NCBI RefSeq assembly: GCF_024609765.1
Contig: NZ_JANFDG010000033.1
Location: 1-56,594 of the forward strand
Source: Shinella pollutisoli
GTDB taxonomy: Bacteria > Pseudomonadota > Alphaproteobacteria > Rhizobiales > Rhizobiaceae
Direction: 5' to 3'
DNA: 56,594 bases
The number at the start of each line of letters is the position of its first letter. Within the stretch, counting starts at the first letter, position 1. The position numbers and the translations under genes were made by a program. The notes under the pieces are model-generated. The model searched no databases. It was given only the letters and a program-made list of their open reading frames with translations, and had not been told where the DNA came from. Of this stretch, positions 1 to 8,979 are shown in pieces.

Positions 1-57
1 CTCGACCACGATGTAGAACTCGTCCAGTCCTCCACCGGAGGTGGAGGTTTACTTTGG

Positions 58-93
58 TTACAAACAAAACGGCCCGGTCGAACGACCGGGCCG
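58..93 (-). terminator. Rho-independent terminator of gnd
   Basis: A perfect 11-bp inverted repeat (arms 70-80 and 83-93) is followed on the minus strand by a T-rich tail (TTTTGTTTGT). It starts 21 bases past the gnd stop codon, so it should end the gnd transcript. Confidence 0.85.
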
Positions 94-114
94 CTTGCCG
101 TTATCGAACCGAAA

Positions 115-1545
115 TCAGCCGTTCAGCCCGCTGCCCCAGGGGCCATGGTGGCTGTCGGCGCCGTCGACGCGGTCGAAGCCGTGGGCGCCGAAGAAGTCGC
201 GCTGGGCCTGGATGACGTTGGCCGTGCCGCGGGCGCGGCGGTAGCTGTCGAAATAGCCGAGCGCCGAGGCGAGCGCCGGCGCCGGCAGGCCATGCAGGGC
301 CGCAGTGGAGACGACGCGGCGCAGCGCCCCGTCCGTCTCCTTCACCATCGCGGCGAAGGCGGGCGTGACGATGAGGTTGGCGGCGTCCGGCGCCTTGGTG
401 AAGGCGCTGGTGATCTCGTCGAGGAACTGCGAGCGGATGATGCAGCCGGCGCGCCAGATTTTCGCGATGGTCGGCATCGGCAGGTTCCAGCCGAACTCCT
501 TCGAGGCCGCCGACATCACGGCGAAGCCCTGCGCATAGGCGCCGATCTTGCCGGCGAGCAGCGCGTTCTCCAGGTCCTTGACGAAGGCCGCCCGGTCGGC
601 GATCTGAAGCGCCGGCACGTCCGGCAGGCCGAGGATCTTCTCCGCCGCCTCGCGCTCGCCCTTGACGGCGGAGATCGAGCGGGCGGCGACGGCGGCCTCG
701 ATGCCGGTCGCCGGCACGCCCATGTTCTGCGCCTCGATCGCCGACCATTTGCCGGTGCCCTTCTGGCCGGCCTTGTCGAGGATCATGTCGACCATCGGCT
801 TGCCGGTGATCGGGTCGGCGGCGGCGAGCACCTTCTCGGTGATCTCGATCAGGTAGGATTCGAGGCGGCCGCGGTTCCATTCGCCGAAGACCGCGCCGAT
901 CTCGGCAGCGCTCATCTTCAGCCCGTCGCGCAGGATGCCGTAGATCTCGGCGATCATCTGCATGTCGGCATATTCGATGCCGTTGTGGATCGTCTTGACG
1001 AAGTGGCCGGCGCCGTTCTCGCCGAGCCAGGCGACGCAGGGATCGCCGTTGTACTTGGCGGCGATCGAGGTCAGCACCTTCTCGACGCGCTTCCAGCTCT
1101 CCTCGGTGCCGCCGACCATGATCGAGGGCCCGTGGCGCGCGCCCTCCTCGCCGCCGGAGACGCCCATGCCGATGAAGGTGAGGCCGGAATCCTTGAGCGC
1201 GTCGAAGCGGCGCATCGTGTCGCGGAAATTGGCGTTGCCGGCATCGATCATGATGTCGTTGGCTTCGAGATGCGGGCGCAGCAGGTCCATCTGCTGGTCG
1301 ACGGCCGCACCGGCCTGGATCATGATGATGATCGGCCGCGGCGGGCGGATGGCGGCGACGAATTCCTCGATGGTCTCGCAGGGAACGACCTGCCCCTTGA
1401 GGTCGCCGGCCTCCTCGTAGAATTCCCGGGTCCGCGCCGCGGTGCGGTTGAAGACCGCGATCGTGTTGCCCTTCTCGGCGATGTTGAGCGCGAGGTTCGA
1501 CCCCATAACGCCAAGCCCGATAAGCCCGATTTCCGCCTGTGCCAC
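115..1545 (-). CDS. gnd: 6-phosphogluconate dehydrogenase, decarboxylating (Gnd)
   Basis: Oxidises 6-phosphogluconate to ribulose 5-phosphate and CO2 with NADP+ in the cytosolic pentose phosphate pathway. The N-terminus has the Rossmann motif GLGVMGSNLALN; the active-site segments GVSGGEEGARHGPS and KTIHNGIEYADMQ follow, then the long helical C-terminal domain. I chose the GTG at 1545 (476 aa, the usual length) because an SD-like GGAGGT lies a few bases upstream. A longer in-frame start at 1629 would add 28 residues unlike the family. The gene is transcribed alone and ends in the hairpin at 58-93. Confidence 0.96.
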   Translation of the reverse strand: MAQAEIGLIGLGVMGSNLALNIAEKGNTIAVFNRTAARTREFYEEAGDLKGQVVPCETIEEFVAAIRPPRPIIIMIQAGAAVDQQMDLLRPHLEANDIMIDAGNANFRDTMRRFDALKDSGLTFIGMGVSGGEEGARHGPSIMVGGTEESWKRVEKVLTSIAAKYNGDPCVAWLGENGAGHFVKTIHNGIEYADMQMIAEIYGILRDGLKMSAAEIGAVFGEWNRGRLESYLIEITEKVLAAADPITGKPMVDMILDKAGQKGTGKWSAIEAQNMGVPATGIEAAVAARSISAVKGEREAAEKILGLPDVPALQIADRAAFVKDLENALLAGKIGAYAQGFAVMSAASKEFGWNLPMPTIAKIWRAGCIIRSQFLDEITSAFTKAPDAANLIVTPAFAAMVKETDGALRRVVSTAALHGLPAPALASALGYFDSYRRARGTANVIQAQRDFFGAHGFDRVDGADSHHGPWGSGLNG

Positions 1546-1708
1546 CTGTATACCTCCGAAAGAATGCGCTTGGGGGCCACGGGCCGGAATGGCGAACGGA
1601 ACCCCGACACCGCGTGTCTTGGCATTCAAATCGATTTACGACAAGCGATTGTTTGGCTTCCGCGGCATTTTAGCGGGCGGCTGCACGCTTTGTATGGACC
1701 CATAGGCC

Positions 1709-1864
1709 TCAGCGGCCGGGCTTGTCGTCGCCGTCGTCGAGCACGCGCCAGGCGGCGCCGTCGATGTCCTCGTACTGGCCGCTCTTCAGCGACCAGAGGA
1801 AGGCGGCGAGCCCCAGCCCGCCGAGGAAGAGGGCGATCGGGATGAGGAAGATCAGCGTACTCAT
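1709..1864 (-). CDS. ccoS: cbb3 oxidase maturation protein CcoS/FixS
   Basis: A 51-residue membrane protein with one N-terminal transmembrane helix (about residues 4-25) followed by a short acidic cytoplasmic tail. FixS/CcoS is needed for cofactor insertion into cytochrome cbb3 oxidase. Its start ATG overlaps the ccoI stop (ATGA at 1861-1864), as expected for the last gene of fixGHIS. The FLWSLKSGQYEDIDG segment after the helix is typical of the family. Confidence 0.93.
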   Translation of the reverse strand: MSTLIFLIPIALFLGGLGLAAFLWSLKSGQYEDIDGAAWRVLDDGDDKPGR

Positions 1865-4152
1865 GCGGCCTCGACCAGTTTCGCCGGGCGGCTCTCCTCC
1901 GCCGCCTTCCGCGCGAAGGCGGGGACGGCCCCGCGCAGCCGCAGCGAGTTCACCACCACGATGATCGACGAGGTCGACATGGCGATGGCGGCGATCAGCG
2001 GCGTGGCATGGCCGAGGATCGCGATCGGCACGGCGAGCACGTTGTAGCCGATGGCGAGGGCAAAATTCTGGCGGATCAGCCGGCCGGCGCGTTTCGCCGT
2101 GTCGTAGGCGAAGGGAACGGCCTCGAGGCTCTCGTGCAGGAAGACGAAATCGGCCGCCTGCCGCCCGACGTCGGCGGCCGTGGCCGGCGCGATCGAGACA
2201 TGGGCGGCGGCGAGCGCCGGCGCGTCGTTGATGCCGTCGCCGACCATCAGCACCCTGCGTCCCGCCGCGGCGCGCTCGGCCACCACCTCCGTCTTGTCGC
2301 GCGGCGTGAGTGCCGCGCGCCAGCGGTCGATCCTGAGCAGGCCGGCGATGCGGGCGACGGCCGGCGCCCGGTCGCCGGAAAGGATCGCCATGTCGAGCCC
2401 GGCCGCGGCCAGCCGCGCCACCGCCTCGCGCGCGCCCGGCCTGAGCGCGTCCTCGAAGCGGAAGGTCGCGAGCACCGCACTGTCGCGCGACAGCACCACC
2501 TCGGAGAGCGCATGCGCCCCCTCGCCTTCCGCCGCCGCGCCGCAGGCGAAGGCGCGGTTGCCGAGGCGCAGCACGCCGTCGGGCGTCCTCGCCTCCAGCC
2601 CGCCGCCGGCGATCTCGGCGACGTCGCCGACCACCGGCGCCGGTCCCGGGTGGGCGGCGACGATCGCCGCCGAGAGCGGATGGCGCGAATGGGCGGCAAG
2701 GCCTGCCGCGAGCGCAAGATGGGCGCGCTCGATGCGATCGCGGTCGACGAGCCGCGGCTTTCCGAGCGTCAGCGTGCCGGTCTTGTCGAAGACGGCGGTG
2801 TCGATCTCGGCGAGCCGCTCCATGGCCGAGCCGTCCTTGACCATCACGCCGCCGGCAAACAGCCGGCCGGCCGCCACCACCTGCACCACCGGCACGGCAA
2901 GGCCGAGCGCGCAGGGGCAGGTGATGATCAAGACGGCGATGGCGACGAGCAGCGCATGCTTCCAGTCGCCGTCGTAAAAACCCCAGCCGAGGAAGGAAGT
3001 AAGCGCCAAGAGGTGCACGGCCGGCGAATAGATCTGCGCGGCGCGGTCGGCGATGCGGCGATAGCGCGCCCTGCCCCCTTCGGCGGCCTCCATCAGGCCG
3101 ATGACCTCGGAGAGGAAGGAATCGCGGGCGATCGCCGTCGCCTCGACGGTGAGCGCGCCGGTGAGGTTCATCGCGCCGGCTTCGAGCTGTGTGCCCGGCC
3201 GGGCAGCGAGCGGCTCGCTCTCGCCGTTGACGATGGAGCGGTCGATGTCGCTTGCGCCGGCAAGCACCCGGCAATCGACGGGGATGCGCTCGCCGGCGGC
3301 CACCGACAGCCGGTCGCCGACGGCGATCTCCTCGACGGGCCGGTAGTCGCGCGTGCCGTCGGCGGCAAGCACCATGGCGCCGCGCGGCGAAAGCCGGGCA
3401 AGCCCGGTGATGGCCGAGCGCGCGCGGTCGCGCATGACGTGGTCGAGGGTGCGGCCGATGAGCAGGAAGAACAAGAGGCTGACGGTCGCGTCGAACCAGG
3501 CGTGCTCGGCGCTGTGCAGCGTCTCCCAGAGCGAGACGATGTAGGAGAGCGTGATGGCGAGCGCGATCGGCACGTCCATGTTGGTGCGGCCGTGCTTCAC
3601 GGCGTTCCAGGCGGACCGGTAGAAGAAGCGCCCGGCATAGATCAGCGTCGGACCGGCGATGAAGGCGGAGATCCAGTGGAACAGGTCGCGCGTCGCCGAT
3701 TCCGCGCCCGACCAGACCGAGACCGAGAGCAGCATGATGTTGGTCGCCGCGAAGCCGGCGACGGCGACGGCGCGGATCAGCTGGTTGCGCAGCGCGTCGT
3801 CGCCCTCGGCGGCGAGCGAGAACAGATGGGCGTCGTAGCCGGTGGCGCGGATCGCCGCGGCGATCGCCTGCGGGTCGGTCGGCCGCCCGTCGACCGTCTC
3901 CCGCCAGACGACGGAGACGCGGCGCGAGGAGAGGTTGACGCGGGCGCGCTCCACCTCCGGCAGCGCGTTGAGCGCGCCCTCGACGGTGGTGATGCAGGTG
4001 CCGCAATGGACGCCGGGCACGCTGAGGTCGCTCTGGCGCAGCCCCTCGCCGACCGGGCGGCTCGAAAGCATCAGCTCCTCCGAGGACGGCAGGGCGTGGC
4101 GCGCCCGTTCGGCCTCCGCGGCCCCTTCCGTTCCCGGCGCGCAGCAGCTCAT
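1861..4152 (-). CDS. ccoI: P1B-type copper ATPase CcoI/FixI
   Basis: A 763-residue Cu+-translocating P-type ATPase that delivers copper for the CuB centre of cbb3 oxidase. It has an N-terminal heavy-metal domain with GVHCGTC (Cys50, Cys53), transmembrane segments, the intramembrane metal site CPC (412-414), the phosphorylation loop DKTGT (456-460) and GDGINDAP near residue 650. An extra Cys pair sits at residues 3-4. The ATG at 4152 overlaps the ccoH stop (ATGA). A longer frame to 4236 runs into ccoH and is not used. Confidence 0.95.
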   Translation of the reverse strand: MSCCAPGTEGAAEAERARHALPSSEELMLSSRPVGEGLRQSDLSVPGVHCGTCITTVEGALNALPEVERARVNLSSRRVSVVWRETVDGRPTDPQAIAAAIRATGYDAHLFSLAAEGDDALRNQLIRAVAVAGFAATNIMLLSVSVWSGAESATRDLFHWISAFIAGPTLIYAGRFFYRSAWNAVKHGRTNMDVPIALAITLSYIVSLWETLHSAEHAWFDATVSLLFFLLIGRTLDHVMRDRARSAITGLARLSPRGAMVLAADGTRDYRPVEEIAVGDRLSVAAGERIPVDCRVLAGASDIDRSIVNGESEPLAARPGTQLEAGAMNLTGALTVEATAIARDSFLSEVIGLMEAAEGGRARYRRIADRAAQIYSPAVHLLALTSFLGWGFYDGDWKHALLVAIAVLIITCPCALGLAVPVVQVVAAGRLFAGGVMVKDGSAMERLAEIDTAVFDKTGTLTLGKPRLVDRDRIERAHLALAAGLAAHSRHPLSAAIVAAHPGPAPVVGDVAEIAGGGLEARTPDGVLRLGNRAFACGAAAEGEGAHALSEVVLSRDSAVLATFRFEDALRPGAREAVARLAAAGLDMAILSGDRAPAVARIAGLLRIDRWRAALTPRDKTEVVAERAAAGRRVLMVGDGINDAPALAAAHVSIAPATAADVGRQAADFVFLHESLEAVPFAYDTAKRAGRLIRQNFALAIGYNVLAVPIAILGHATPLIAAIAMSTSSIIVVVNSLRLRGAVPAFARKAAEESRPAKLVEAA

Positions 4153-4652
4153 TTCGCTTGCCCCCCGACGATCGTGCGCACCGTCTGGTGGAACACCTTG
4201 GTGCCCTCGCGCCCGGTGCTGATGTCGACCACCCACTGGCCCGCCGGCACGGCGCGCTCGGCGACGAAGAGGCCGGGACCGTCCGGCACGAGGGCGAGCG
4301 AGAAATCCTCGCGCTCGTCGACGGGCCGCTTGAAGATCGCCGTCACGCTGTCGGCGGCAAGCGGCGCGCCCCCGGCGTCGACCACCCTGTAGACGACACG
4401 GCCGGCCTCGACGGTCAGCGCCCCCTCGATGCCGCTTGCAGCGAAGGCCTTCGCCTCGGCGACCTTGCCGTTGAATTCCTGGCTGGCGACGTAGGTGTTC
4501 TGCACCACCAGCCCGCTCCAGCTGCGCGTGGCGTTCCAGGCCATCACCAGGTTGACGGTGATGATCGTGCCGAAGAACAGCACCATGACGCCCAGCATGT
4601 GCCAGCCGGTGAAGACGAAGCCCTGCGGCTTCCGTTGCGCGTTGGCCATCAT
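4149..4652 (-). CDS. ccoH: FixH/CcoH, cbb3 oxidase assembly protein
   Basis: A 167-residue protein with one N-terminal transmembrane helix (about residues 13-35, GWHMLGVMVLFFG) and a soluble domain of the FixH family, which cooperates with CcoI in cbb3 assembly. It overlaps ccoG upstream and ccoI downstream by ATGA. Two consecutive ATG codons (4652, 4649) are possible starts; the first gives the overlap with the ccoG stop. Confidence 0.92.
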   Translation of the reverse strand: MMANAQRKPQGFVFTGWHMLGVMVLFFGTIITVNLVMAWNATRSWSGLVVQNTYVASQEFNGKVAEAKAFAASGIEGALTVEAGRVVYRVVDAGGAPLAADSVTAIFKRPVDEREDFSLALVPDGPGLFVAERAVPAGQWVVDISTGREGTKVFHQTVRTIVGGQAK

Positions 4653-6220
4653 CTTGCTCCCGGCACGTTGAAATGGGCGGAATAGACGTCCTGCTCGTGG
4701 CCCTGGCGGTCCTCCGCGACGAGGCGGAAGCCGTCGGCGGCTTCGGCCAGCCGGTCCCTGGGCAGGGTAACGAAAACGCGCACGGCCGTCACCTTGTCCG
4801 GCTCGGTCGGGATGTCGAAGCTGCGCGCGTCGGCGCTGTCGTGGCCGGTGATCTTCATCGTCGCCCCGGGCATGCCCTCGATCGTGAGCGTGATGACGCG
4901 CGGCTCGGGGATCATGTTGAGCAGCTTCACGGCATAGCCGTTGCGCACCGAGCCGTCCGATTCGATGACGAATTGCGGGTTGCGGTCGTGGATGACGTTG
5001 AGGTCCAGCCGGTCGCGCGACAGGAGCGCGAAGAGCAGCGCGAGGCCCGCGAGCGACCAGACGCCGAAATAGAGCATCGTGCGCGGACGGAAGATGATCC
5101 GCCAGTAGAAATGCCGGACCTTGTCGGAGAAGCCGCCGTCGGCGCCGCGCACGCGGGCGGGATCGATCGGCGCCGTGCCGCCGGCCGTCGCCAGCGCCAT
5201 GTTGGCCGAATAGTCCGACAGCGTCGCATAGGCGATCAATCCGCGCTCCTTCCCGAGCTTGTCCATCACGTTGTCGCAGGCATCGATACAGAGCGCGCAG
5301 GTGATGCATTCGAGCTGCTGGCCGTCGCGGATGTCGATGCCCATGGGACAGACCGCCACGCAGGCGTTGCAGTCGACGCAATCGCCGACGCTCTGGCCGG
5401 CGGCGATCGCCTTCTTGGCATGGCGCGAGCGCGGCTCGCCGCGCCAGTCGTTGTAGGTGACGACGAGCGAGCTCTCGTCCAGCATCGCCGCCTGGATGCG
5501 CGGCCAGGGGCACATGTAGGTGCAGACCTGCTCGCGCATCAGCCCGCCGAAGATATAGGTCGTCGCCGTGAGAATACCAACGGTCATGTAGGCGACCGGC
5601 GGGGCATCGAGCGTCACGAAGTTGACGAGCAACGTCGGCGCGTCGGCGAAGTAGAAGATCCAGGCGCCCCCGGTCGCCACGGCGATGAAGAGCCAGGTCG
5701 CGTGCTTCACCACCCGCCGCCAGATCTTGTCGAGGCTCCAGGGGCCGGCGTCGAGCTTCATGCGGGCGTTGCGGTCGCCCTCGACCGCCCGCTCGACGAC
5801 GAGGAACAGGTCGACCCAGACGGTCTGCGGACAGGCATAGCCGCACCAGGCGCGTCCGACCGCCGAGGTCACGAGGAAGAGGCCGAAGCCCGCCATGACG
5901 AGCAGCCCCGCCACGAAGAAGAACTCCTGCGGCCAGATCTCGATGGCGAAGAAGTAGAAGCGCCGGCCGGCGAGGTCGACCAGCACCGCCTGGTCCGGGG
6001 CGTGCGGCCCGCGGTCCCAGCGGATCCACGGCGTCAGGTAGTAGATGCCGAGCGTGATCAGCATCACCAGCCACTTGAACTGCCGGAAGCGGCCTTCCGC
6101 CCGCTTCGGGAAGATCTTCTTGCGCTTCTCGTAGAGCGGCTTGCGGATCCTCGCCGAATTGACGGGTTCCGCCTCGAGTCGTTCGACGCTGTCGGAAAGG
6201 GAGGGAGTCATCTGCTGCAT
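4649..6220 (-). CDS. ccoG: CcoG/FixG, polyferredoxin of cbb3 assembly
   Basis: A 523-residue membrane iron-sulphur protein; CcoG reduces copper for delivery to cytochrome cbb3. Several transmembrane segments lie between about residues 48 and 225. A 4Fe-4S dicluster follows (Cys281, 284, 287, 291 and Cys305, 308, 311, 315), then a C-terminal Ig-like domain. Conserved CGYACP (126-131) and CTYMCPWP (233-240) motifs are present. It is the first gene of ccoGHIS; an FNR-type box ends about 58 bases before its start. Confidence 0.95.
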   Translation of the reverse strand: MQQMTPSLSDSVERLEAEPVNSARIRKPLYEKRKKIFPKRAEGRFRQFKWLVMLITLGIYYLTPWIRWDRGPHAPDQAVLVDLAGRRFYFFAIEIWPQEFFFVAGLLVMAGFGLFLVTSAVGRAWCGYACPQTVWVDLFLVVERAVEGDRNARMKLDAGPWSLDKIWRRVVKHATWLFIAVATGGAWIFYFADAPTLLVNFVTLDAPPVAYMTVGILTATTYIFGGLMREQVCTYMCPWPRIQAAMLDESSLVVTYNDWRGEPRSRHAKKAIAAGQSVGDCVDCNACVAVCPMGIDIRDGQQLECITCALCIDACDNVMDKLGKERGLIAYATLSDYSANMALATAGGTAPIDPARVRGADGGFSDKVRHFYWRIIFRPRTMLYFGVWSLAGLALLFALLSRDRLDLNVIHDRNPQFVIESDGSVRNGYAVKLLNMIPEPRVITLTIEGMPGATMKITGHDSADARSFDIPTEPDKVTAVRVFVTLPRDRLAEAADGFRLVAEDRQGHEQDVYSAHFNVPGAR

Positions 6221-6278
6221 GATATCGGCCGGTATCCTGATCGTGCGGGCACAATGCCGCCAATGCCCGCTGTAATCG

Positions 6279-6292
6279 TTGATCTACGTCAA
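6279..6292 (-). promoter_or_regulatory. FNR/FixK-type anaerobox upstream of ccoG
   Basis: TTGATCTACGTCAA matches the anaerobox TTGAT-N4-ATCAA at 9 of 10 fixed positions and lies about 58 bases before ccoG. With an FnrN gene in the same window, low-oxygen activation of ccoGHIS is the simplest reading. Confidence 0.8.
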
Positions 6293-6370
6293 GTTTTGCG
6301 GCCAATCCGCGTGACGGGTTGCCGCAGAGCCCGGCGAAATGTCACAGTCGGGCAAACCGGAGACCCGCCG

Positions 6371-6790
6371 ATGCCGACCATGCCCGCCCGCATCATCCAC
6401 CGCACGATCCGGCGCGACTGGCGCGCCGTCTACGATTTCGCGGCAAGCCCCGGGGAAATGCCGCGCTGGGCCTCGGGGCTCGCCGCCGGGCTGACGCCGG
6501 ACGGCGGGGACTGGATCGCCGACGGCGGGCCGATCGGCGCGGTGCGCGTGCGATTCGCGCCGCGAAATCCGTTCGGCGTGATCGACCACACCGTCACCCT
6601 GCCGGACGGCACCGTGGTGGAGAACGCGCTCCGGGTCGTCCCGAACGGCGACGGCGCGGAGGTGATGTTCACGCTGCTGAGGCTCCCCGGCATGGACAAC
6701 GACGCGTTTGCGGCGGATGCGGCCCATGTCGCCCGCGACCTCGACGCGCTCGCCGAGATCCTGGAACGACACGAGGAGACGGACCGATGA
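6371..6790 (+). CDS. SRPBCC/polyketide-cyclase-like protein
   Basis: A 139-residue cytosolic protein whose pattern (IHRTIRRDWRAVYDF, then an alternating strand pattern and a C-terminal helix with DLDALAEILE) fits the SRPBCC/START-like ligand-binding fold. No substrate can be read from the sequence. The ATG at 6371 has a GGAGA seven bases upstream. Its stop overlaps the start of the VOC gene (ATGA), so the two are co-translated. The pair sits on the opposite strand between fixNOQP and fixGHIS. Confidence 0.7.
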   Translation: MPTMPARIIHRTIRRDWRAVYDFAASPGEMPRWASGLAAGLTPDGGDWIADGGPIGAVRVRFAPRNPFGVIDHTVTLPDGTVVENALRVVPNGDGAEVMFTLLRLPGMDNDAFAADAAHVARDLDALAEILERHEETDR

Positions 6791-7143
6791 GCACCGCAGG
6801 CGCCGACCGCAGGATCGACTACATCGAGTTCAACGTCGCCGATATCGCCGTAAGCAAGGCCTTCTACGGCGCCGCCTTCGGCTGGACCTTCACCGACTAC
6901 GGATCAAGCTACTGCGAATTCCGCGACGGCCGGCTGTCGGGCGGCTTCACCACGCTCGCCCCGGTTTCCGCCGCCGGCGGCCCGCTCGTCATCCTCTATG
7001 CCGACGACCTGGAGGAGACGCTCGCGCGCATCGAGACGGCGGGCGGACAGATCGCGAAGCCGATCTTCCCCTTCCCCGGCGGCCGCCGCTTCCACTTCCG
7101 CGACCCGGACGGCTACGAGCTGGCCGTCTGGTCGAGCCGCTAG
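6787..7143 (+). CDS. VOC family protein (glyoxalase/bleomycin-resistance fold)
   Basis: A 118-residue single-domain vicinal-oxygen-chelate protein. It shows the usual opening (IDYIEFNVADIAVSKAFY), the GWTFTDYG segment and the ending HFRDPDGYELAVW, in which the Glu is a usual metal ligand. The substrate is unknown; small members are often lyases or binding proteins. Its start overlaps the SRPBCC gene by ATGA. Confidence 0.85.
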   Translation: MSTAGADRRIDYIEFNVADIAVSKAFYGAAFGWTFTDYGSSYCEFRDGRLSGGFTTLAPVSAAGGPLVILYADDLEETLARIETAGGQIAKPIFPFPGGRRFHFRDPDGYELAVWSSR

Positions 7144-7154
7144 GGACGCGATGT

Positions 7155-7184
7155 GAAAAGGGCCGCGGTCTCCCGCGGCCCCTT
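7155..7184 (-). terminator. Terminator of the ccoNOQP operon
   Basis: A GC-rich stem (arms 7160-7168 and 7173-7181, loop TCTC) is followed on the minus strand by TTTTCACAT, 20 to 25 bases past the ccoP stop. It may also act on the convergent VOC transcript. Confidence 0.8.
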
Positions 7185-7204
7185 CCCCCTCTTTCAGGCC
7201 CCCG

Positions 7205-8068
7205 TCATTCCCCGCCGCCGAGCGAATGGACGAAGACGGCGAGCTGCTTGACGGTCGGCTCGCCGAGGCGCGGCAGCCAGGCCGGCATGACGCCGTGCTT
7301 GGGCGAACGGATCTGCTGGGCGATCTCCGCCTCGCCCTCGCTCTTCAGCCAGATCGCGTCGGCGAGGTTCGGCGCGCCGAACTCGCGGCCGCCCTTGGCG
7401 TCCTCGCCGTGGCAGGAGGCGCAGTTGTCGGCGAAGAGCTGCTGGCCGGGCTCGACCATCGAGGCGTCCGCCGGCGTGCCGGTGAGGCTCACCACATAGG
7501 CCGCGACCTGCTTGATCTCCTCCGGCTGGAGGATGTCGGAAAAGGCCGGCATCTCCGAGATGCGCGTGTCGTCGTCGCCCGGATGGCGGATGCCGTGGGC
7601 GATCGTGTGGTAGATCTCGTCGACGCTGCCGCCCCACACCCAGTCGTCGTCGTTGAGGTTCGGGTAGCCGGCCGAGCCCGCCGCGCCCGAGCCGTGGCAC
7701 TGCACGCAGTTGACGCGGAAGGCCGCGGCACCGCCGGAGACGGCGAACTGCATGAGCTGCGGGTCGGCCATGATCTCGTCGAGCGAGGCCTCGCCGATCC
7801 GGTTGACGAGGCCCGCCTGCGCCTCCTTGGCGCTCGCCAGCTCGGCCGCCACGTTGGCGCGGCTCGACCAGCCGAGCATGCCCTTGGTCGTGTCGGAGAT
7901 CAGCGGCCAGGCCGGGAAGGCGATCGTGTAGGCGAGCGCCCAGACGATCGTCGCGTAGAAGGTCCAGACCCACCAGCGCGGCATCGGGTTGTTGAGCTCG
8001 CGGATGCCGTCCCATTCGTGGCCGGTGGTCTCGACGCCGGAGATTTCGTCGATGTGCTTTTCAGCCAT
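7205..8068 (-). CDS. ccoP: cbb3 oxidase subunit III, dihaem cytochrome c (CcoP/FixP)
   Basis: A 287-residue membrane-anchored electron-entry subunit. The conserved N-terminus HEWDGIRELNNPMPRWW is followed by one transmembrane helix (about 33-52) and two periplasmic cytochrome c domains with CVQCH (121-125) and CASCH (216-220). Methionine axial ligands are likely in the EMPAFSDIL and GVMPAW segments. It follows ccoQ by three bases and is last in the operon. Confidence 0.97.
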   Translation of the reverse strand: MAEKHIDEISGVETTGHEWDGIRELNNPMPRWWVWTFYATIVWALAYTIAFPAWPLISDTTKGMLGWSSRANVAAELASAKEAQAGLVNRIGEASLDEIMADPQLMQFAVSGGAAAFRVNCVQCHGSGAAGSAGYPNLNDDDWVWGGSVDEIYHTIAHGIRHPGDDDTRISEMPAFSDILQPEEIKQVAAYVVSLTGTPADASMVEPGQQLFADNCASCHGEDAKGGREFGAPNLADAIWLKSEGEAEIAQQIRSPKHGVMPAWLPRLGEPTVKQLAVFVHSLGGGE

Positions 8069-8071
8069 TGA

Positions 8072-8224
8072 TCAGTCCTCCTTGAGAGGGATTGCGGCGG
8101 CCTCGTCGGCGATCTTGCGCGCGCCGGGCCGGAAGACGAAGAGGACGACGCCGAGGAAGAACAGCGTCATGGCAAGCAGGCCCCAACTGTCGGCGAAGTG
8201 CCGCATGGCGGTGTAGGTTTCCAT
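8072..8224 (-). CDS. ccoQ: cbb3 oxidase subunit IV (CcoQ/FixQ)
   Basis: A 50-residue single-helix membrane protein translated directly from the minus strand: METYTAMRHF, then a hydrophobic helix of about 20 residues ending FVFRPG, then a short charged tail. CcoQ stabilises the cbb3 complex. It lies between ccoO and ccoP in the standard order. Confidence 0.93.
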   Translation of the reverse strand: METYTAMRHFADSWGLLAMTLFFLGVVLFVFRPGARKIADEAAAIPLKED

Positions 8225-8237
8225 GGTTCTTCCCTCC

Positions 8238-8969
8238 TCAGCGGTAGCCGCTCGCGTCGTCGTAGGTCGAGAAGTCGACCAGCGTGCCGAGCATCTGCAG
8301 ATAGGCGACGAGCGCGTCCATCTCGGTGAGCTTCGCCGGATCGCCGTCGAAATCGCCGAACTTAGCCTTCGGGTAGCGGGCCTCGACGCCGGACGTGTCG
8401 GCGTTCGGGTCGGCCTGCGCCTTGAGGTCGGCCTCCGCGTTCTCGATCATCTCGTCGCTGTAGGGCACGCCGACGGCGCGGTTGGCCGACAGGTGCATGC
8501 CGACGTTCGTCACCTCGAGCGGCGTCTCCTTGAGGAAGGCGTAGCTCGGCATGACCGATTCCGGCACGACCGAGCGCGGCTCGATCAGGTGCTGGACGTG
8601 CCACTCGTTCGAGTAGCGGTCGCCGACGCGGGCGAGGTCCGGCCCCGTCCGCTTCGAGCCCCACTGGAACGGATGGTCGTACATCGATTCCGCGGCCAGC
8701 GAGTAATGGCCGTAGCGCTCCACCTCGTCGCGGAACGGACGGATCATCTGGCTGTGACAGGTATAGCAGCCCTCGCGGATGTAGATGTCGCGGCCGGCGA
8801 GCTCCAGCGGCGAGTAGGGCCGCATCCCCTCGACCTTCTCGATCGTGTTCTCGAGATAGAAGAGCGGCGCGATCTCGACGATGCCGCCGATGGTGACGAC
8901 GAAGAGCGAGCCGACGAGGAGCAGCGTGGCGTTGCGTTCGAAGATGACGTGTTTGTCAAGAATGGACAT
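8238..8969 (-). CDS. ccoO: cbb3 oxidase subunit II, monohaem cytochrome c (CcoO/FixO)
   Basis: A 243-residue membrane-anchored cytochrome c. The N-terminal helix (about 14-36) is followed by the haem-binding motif CYTCH (68-72) and the conserved segment [16 protein letters not shown] Met axial ligand is likely in [11 protein letters not shown]. The ATG at 8969 has GGAGG six bases upstream; a longer frame to 9011 overlaps ccoN and lacks such a site. Confidence 0.97.
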   Translation of the reverse strand: MSILDKHVIFERNATLLLVGSLFVVTIGGIVEIAPLFYLENTIEKVEGMRPYSPLELAGRDIYIREGCYTCHSQMIRPFRDEVERYGHYSLAAESMYDHPFQWGSKRTGPDLARVGDRYSNEWHVQHLIEPRSVVPESVMPSYAFLKETPLEVTNVGMHLSANRAVGVPYSDEMIENAEADLKAQADPNADTSGVEARYPKAKFGDFDGDPAKLTEMDALVAYLQMLGTLVDFSTYDDASGYR

Positions 8970-8979
8970 CGTCCACCTC

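Noticed and set aside
1-57. Possible end of a neighbouring gene at the left edge
   Set aside because: A few codons on the minus strand read plausibly, but no start, stop or homology can be judged from 57 bases.
2008-4392. Long open frame (794 codons) on the plus strand opposite ccoI
   Set aside because: Its translation is Arg/Gly/Asp-rich low-complexity sequence typical of an antisense shadow in high-G+C DNA, and the opposite strand encodes a complete CcoI.
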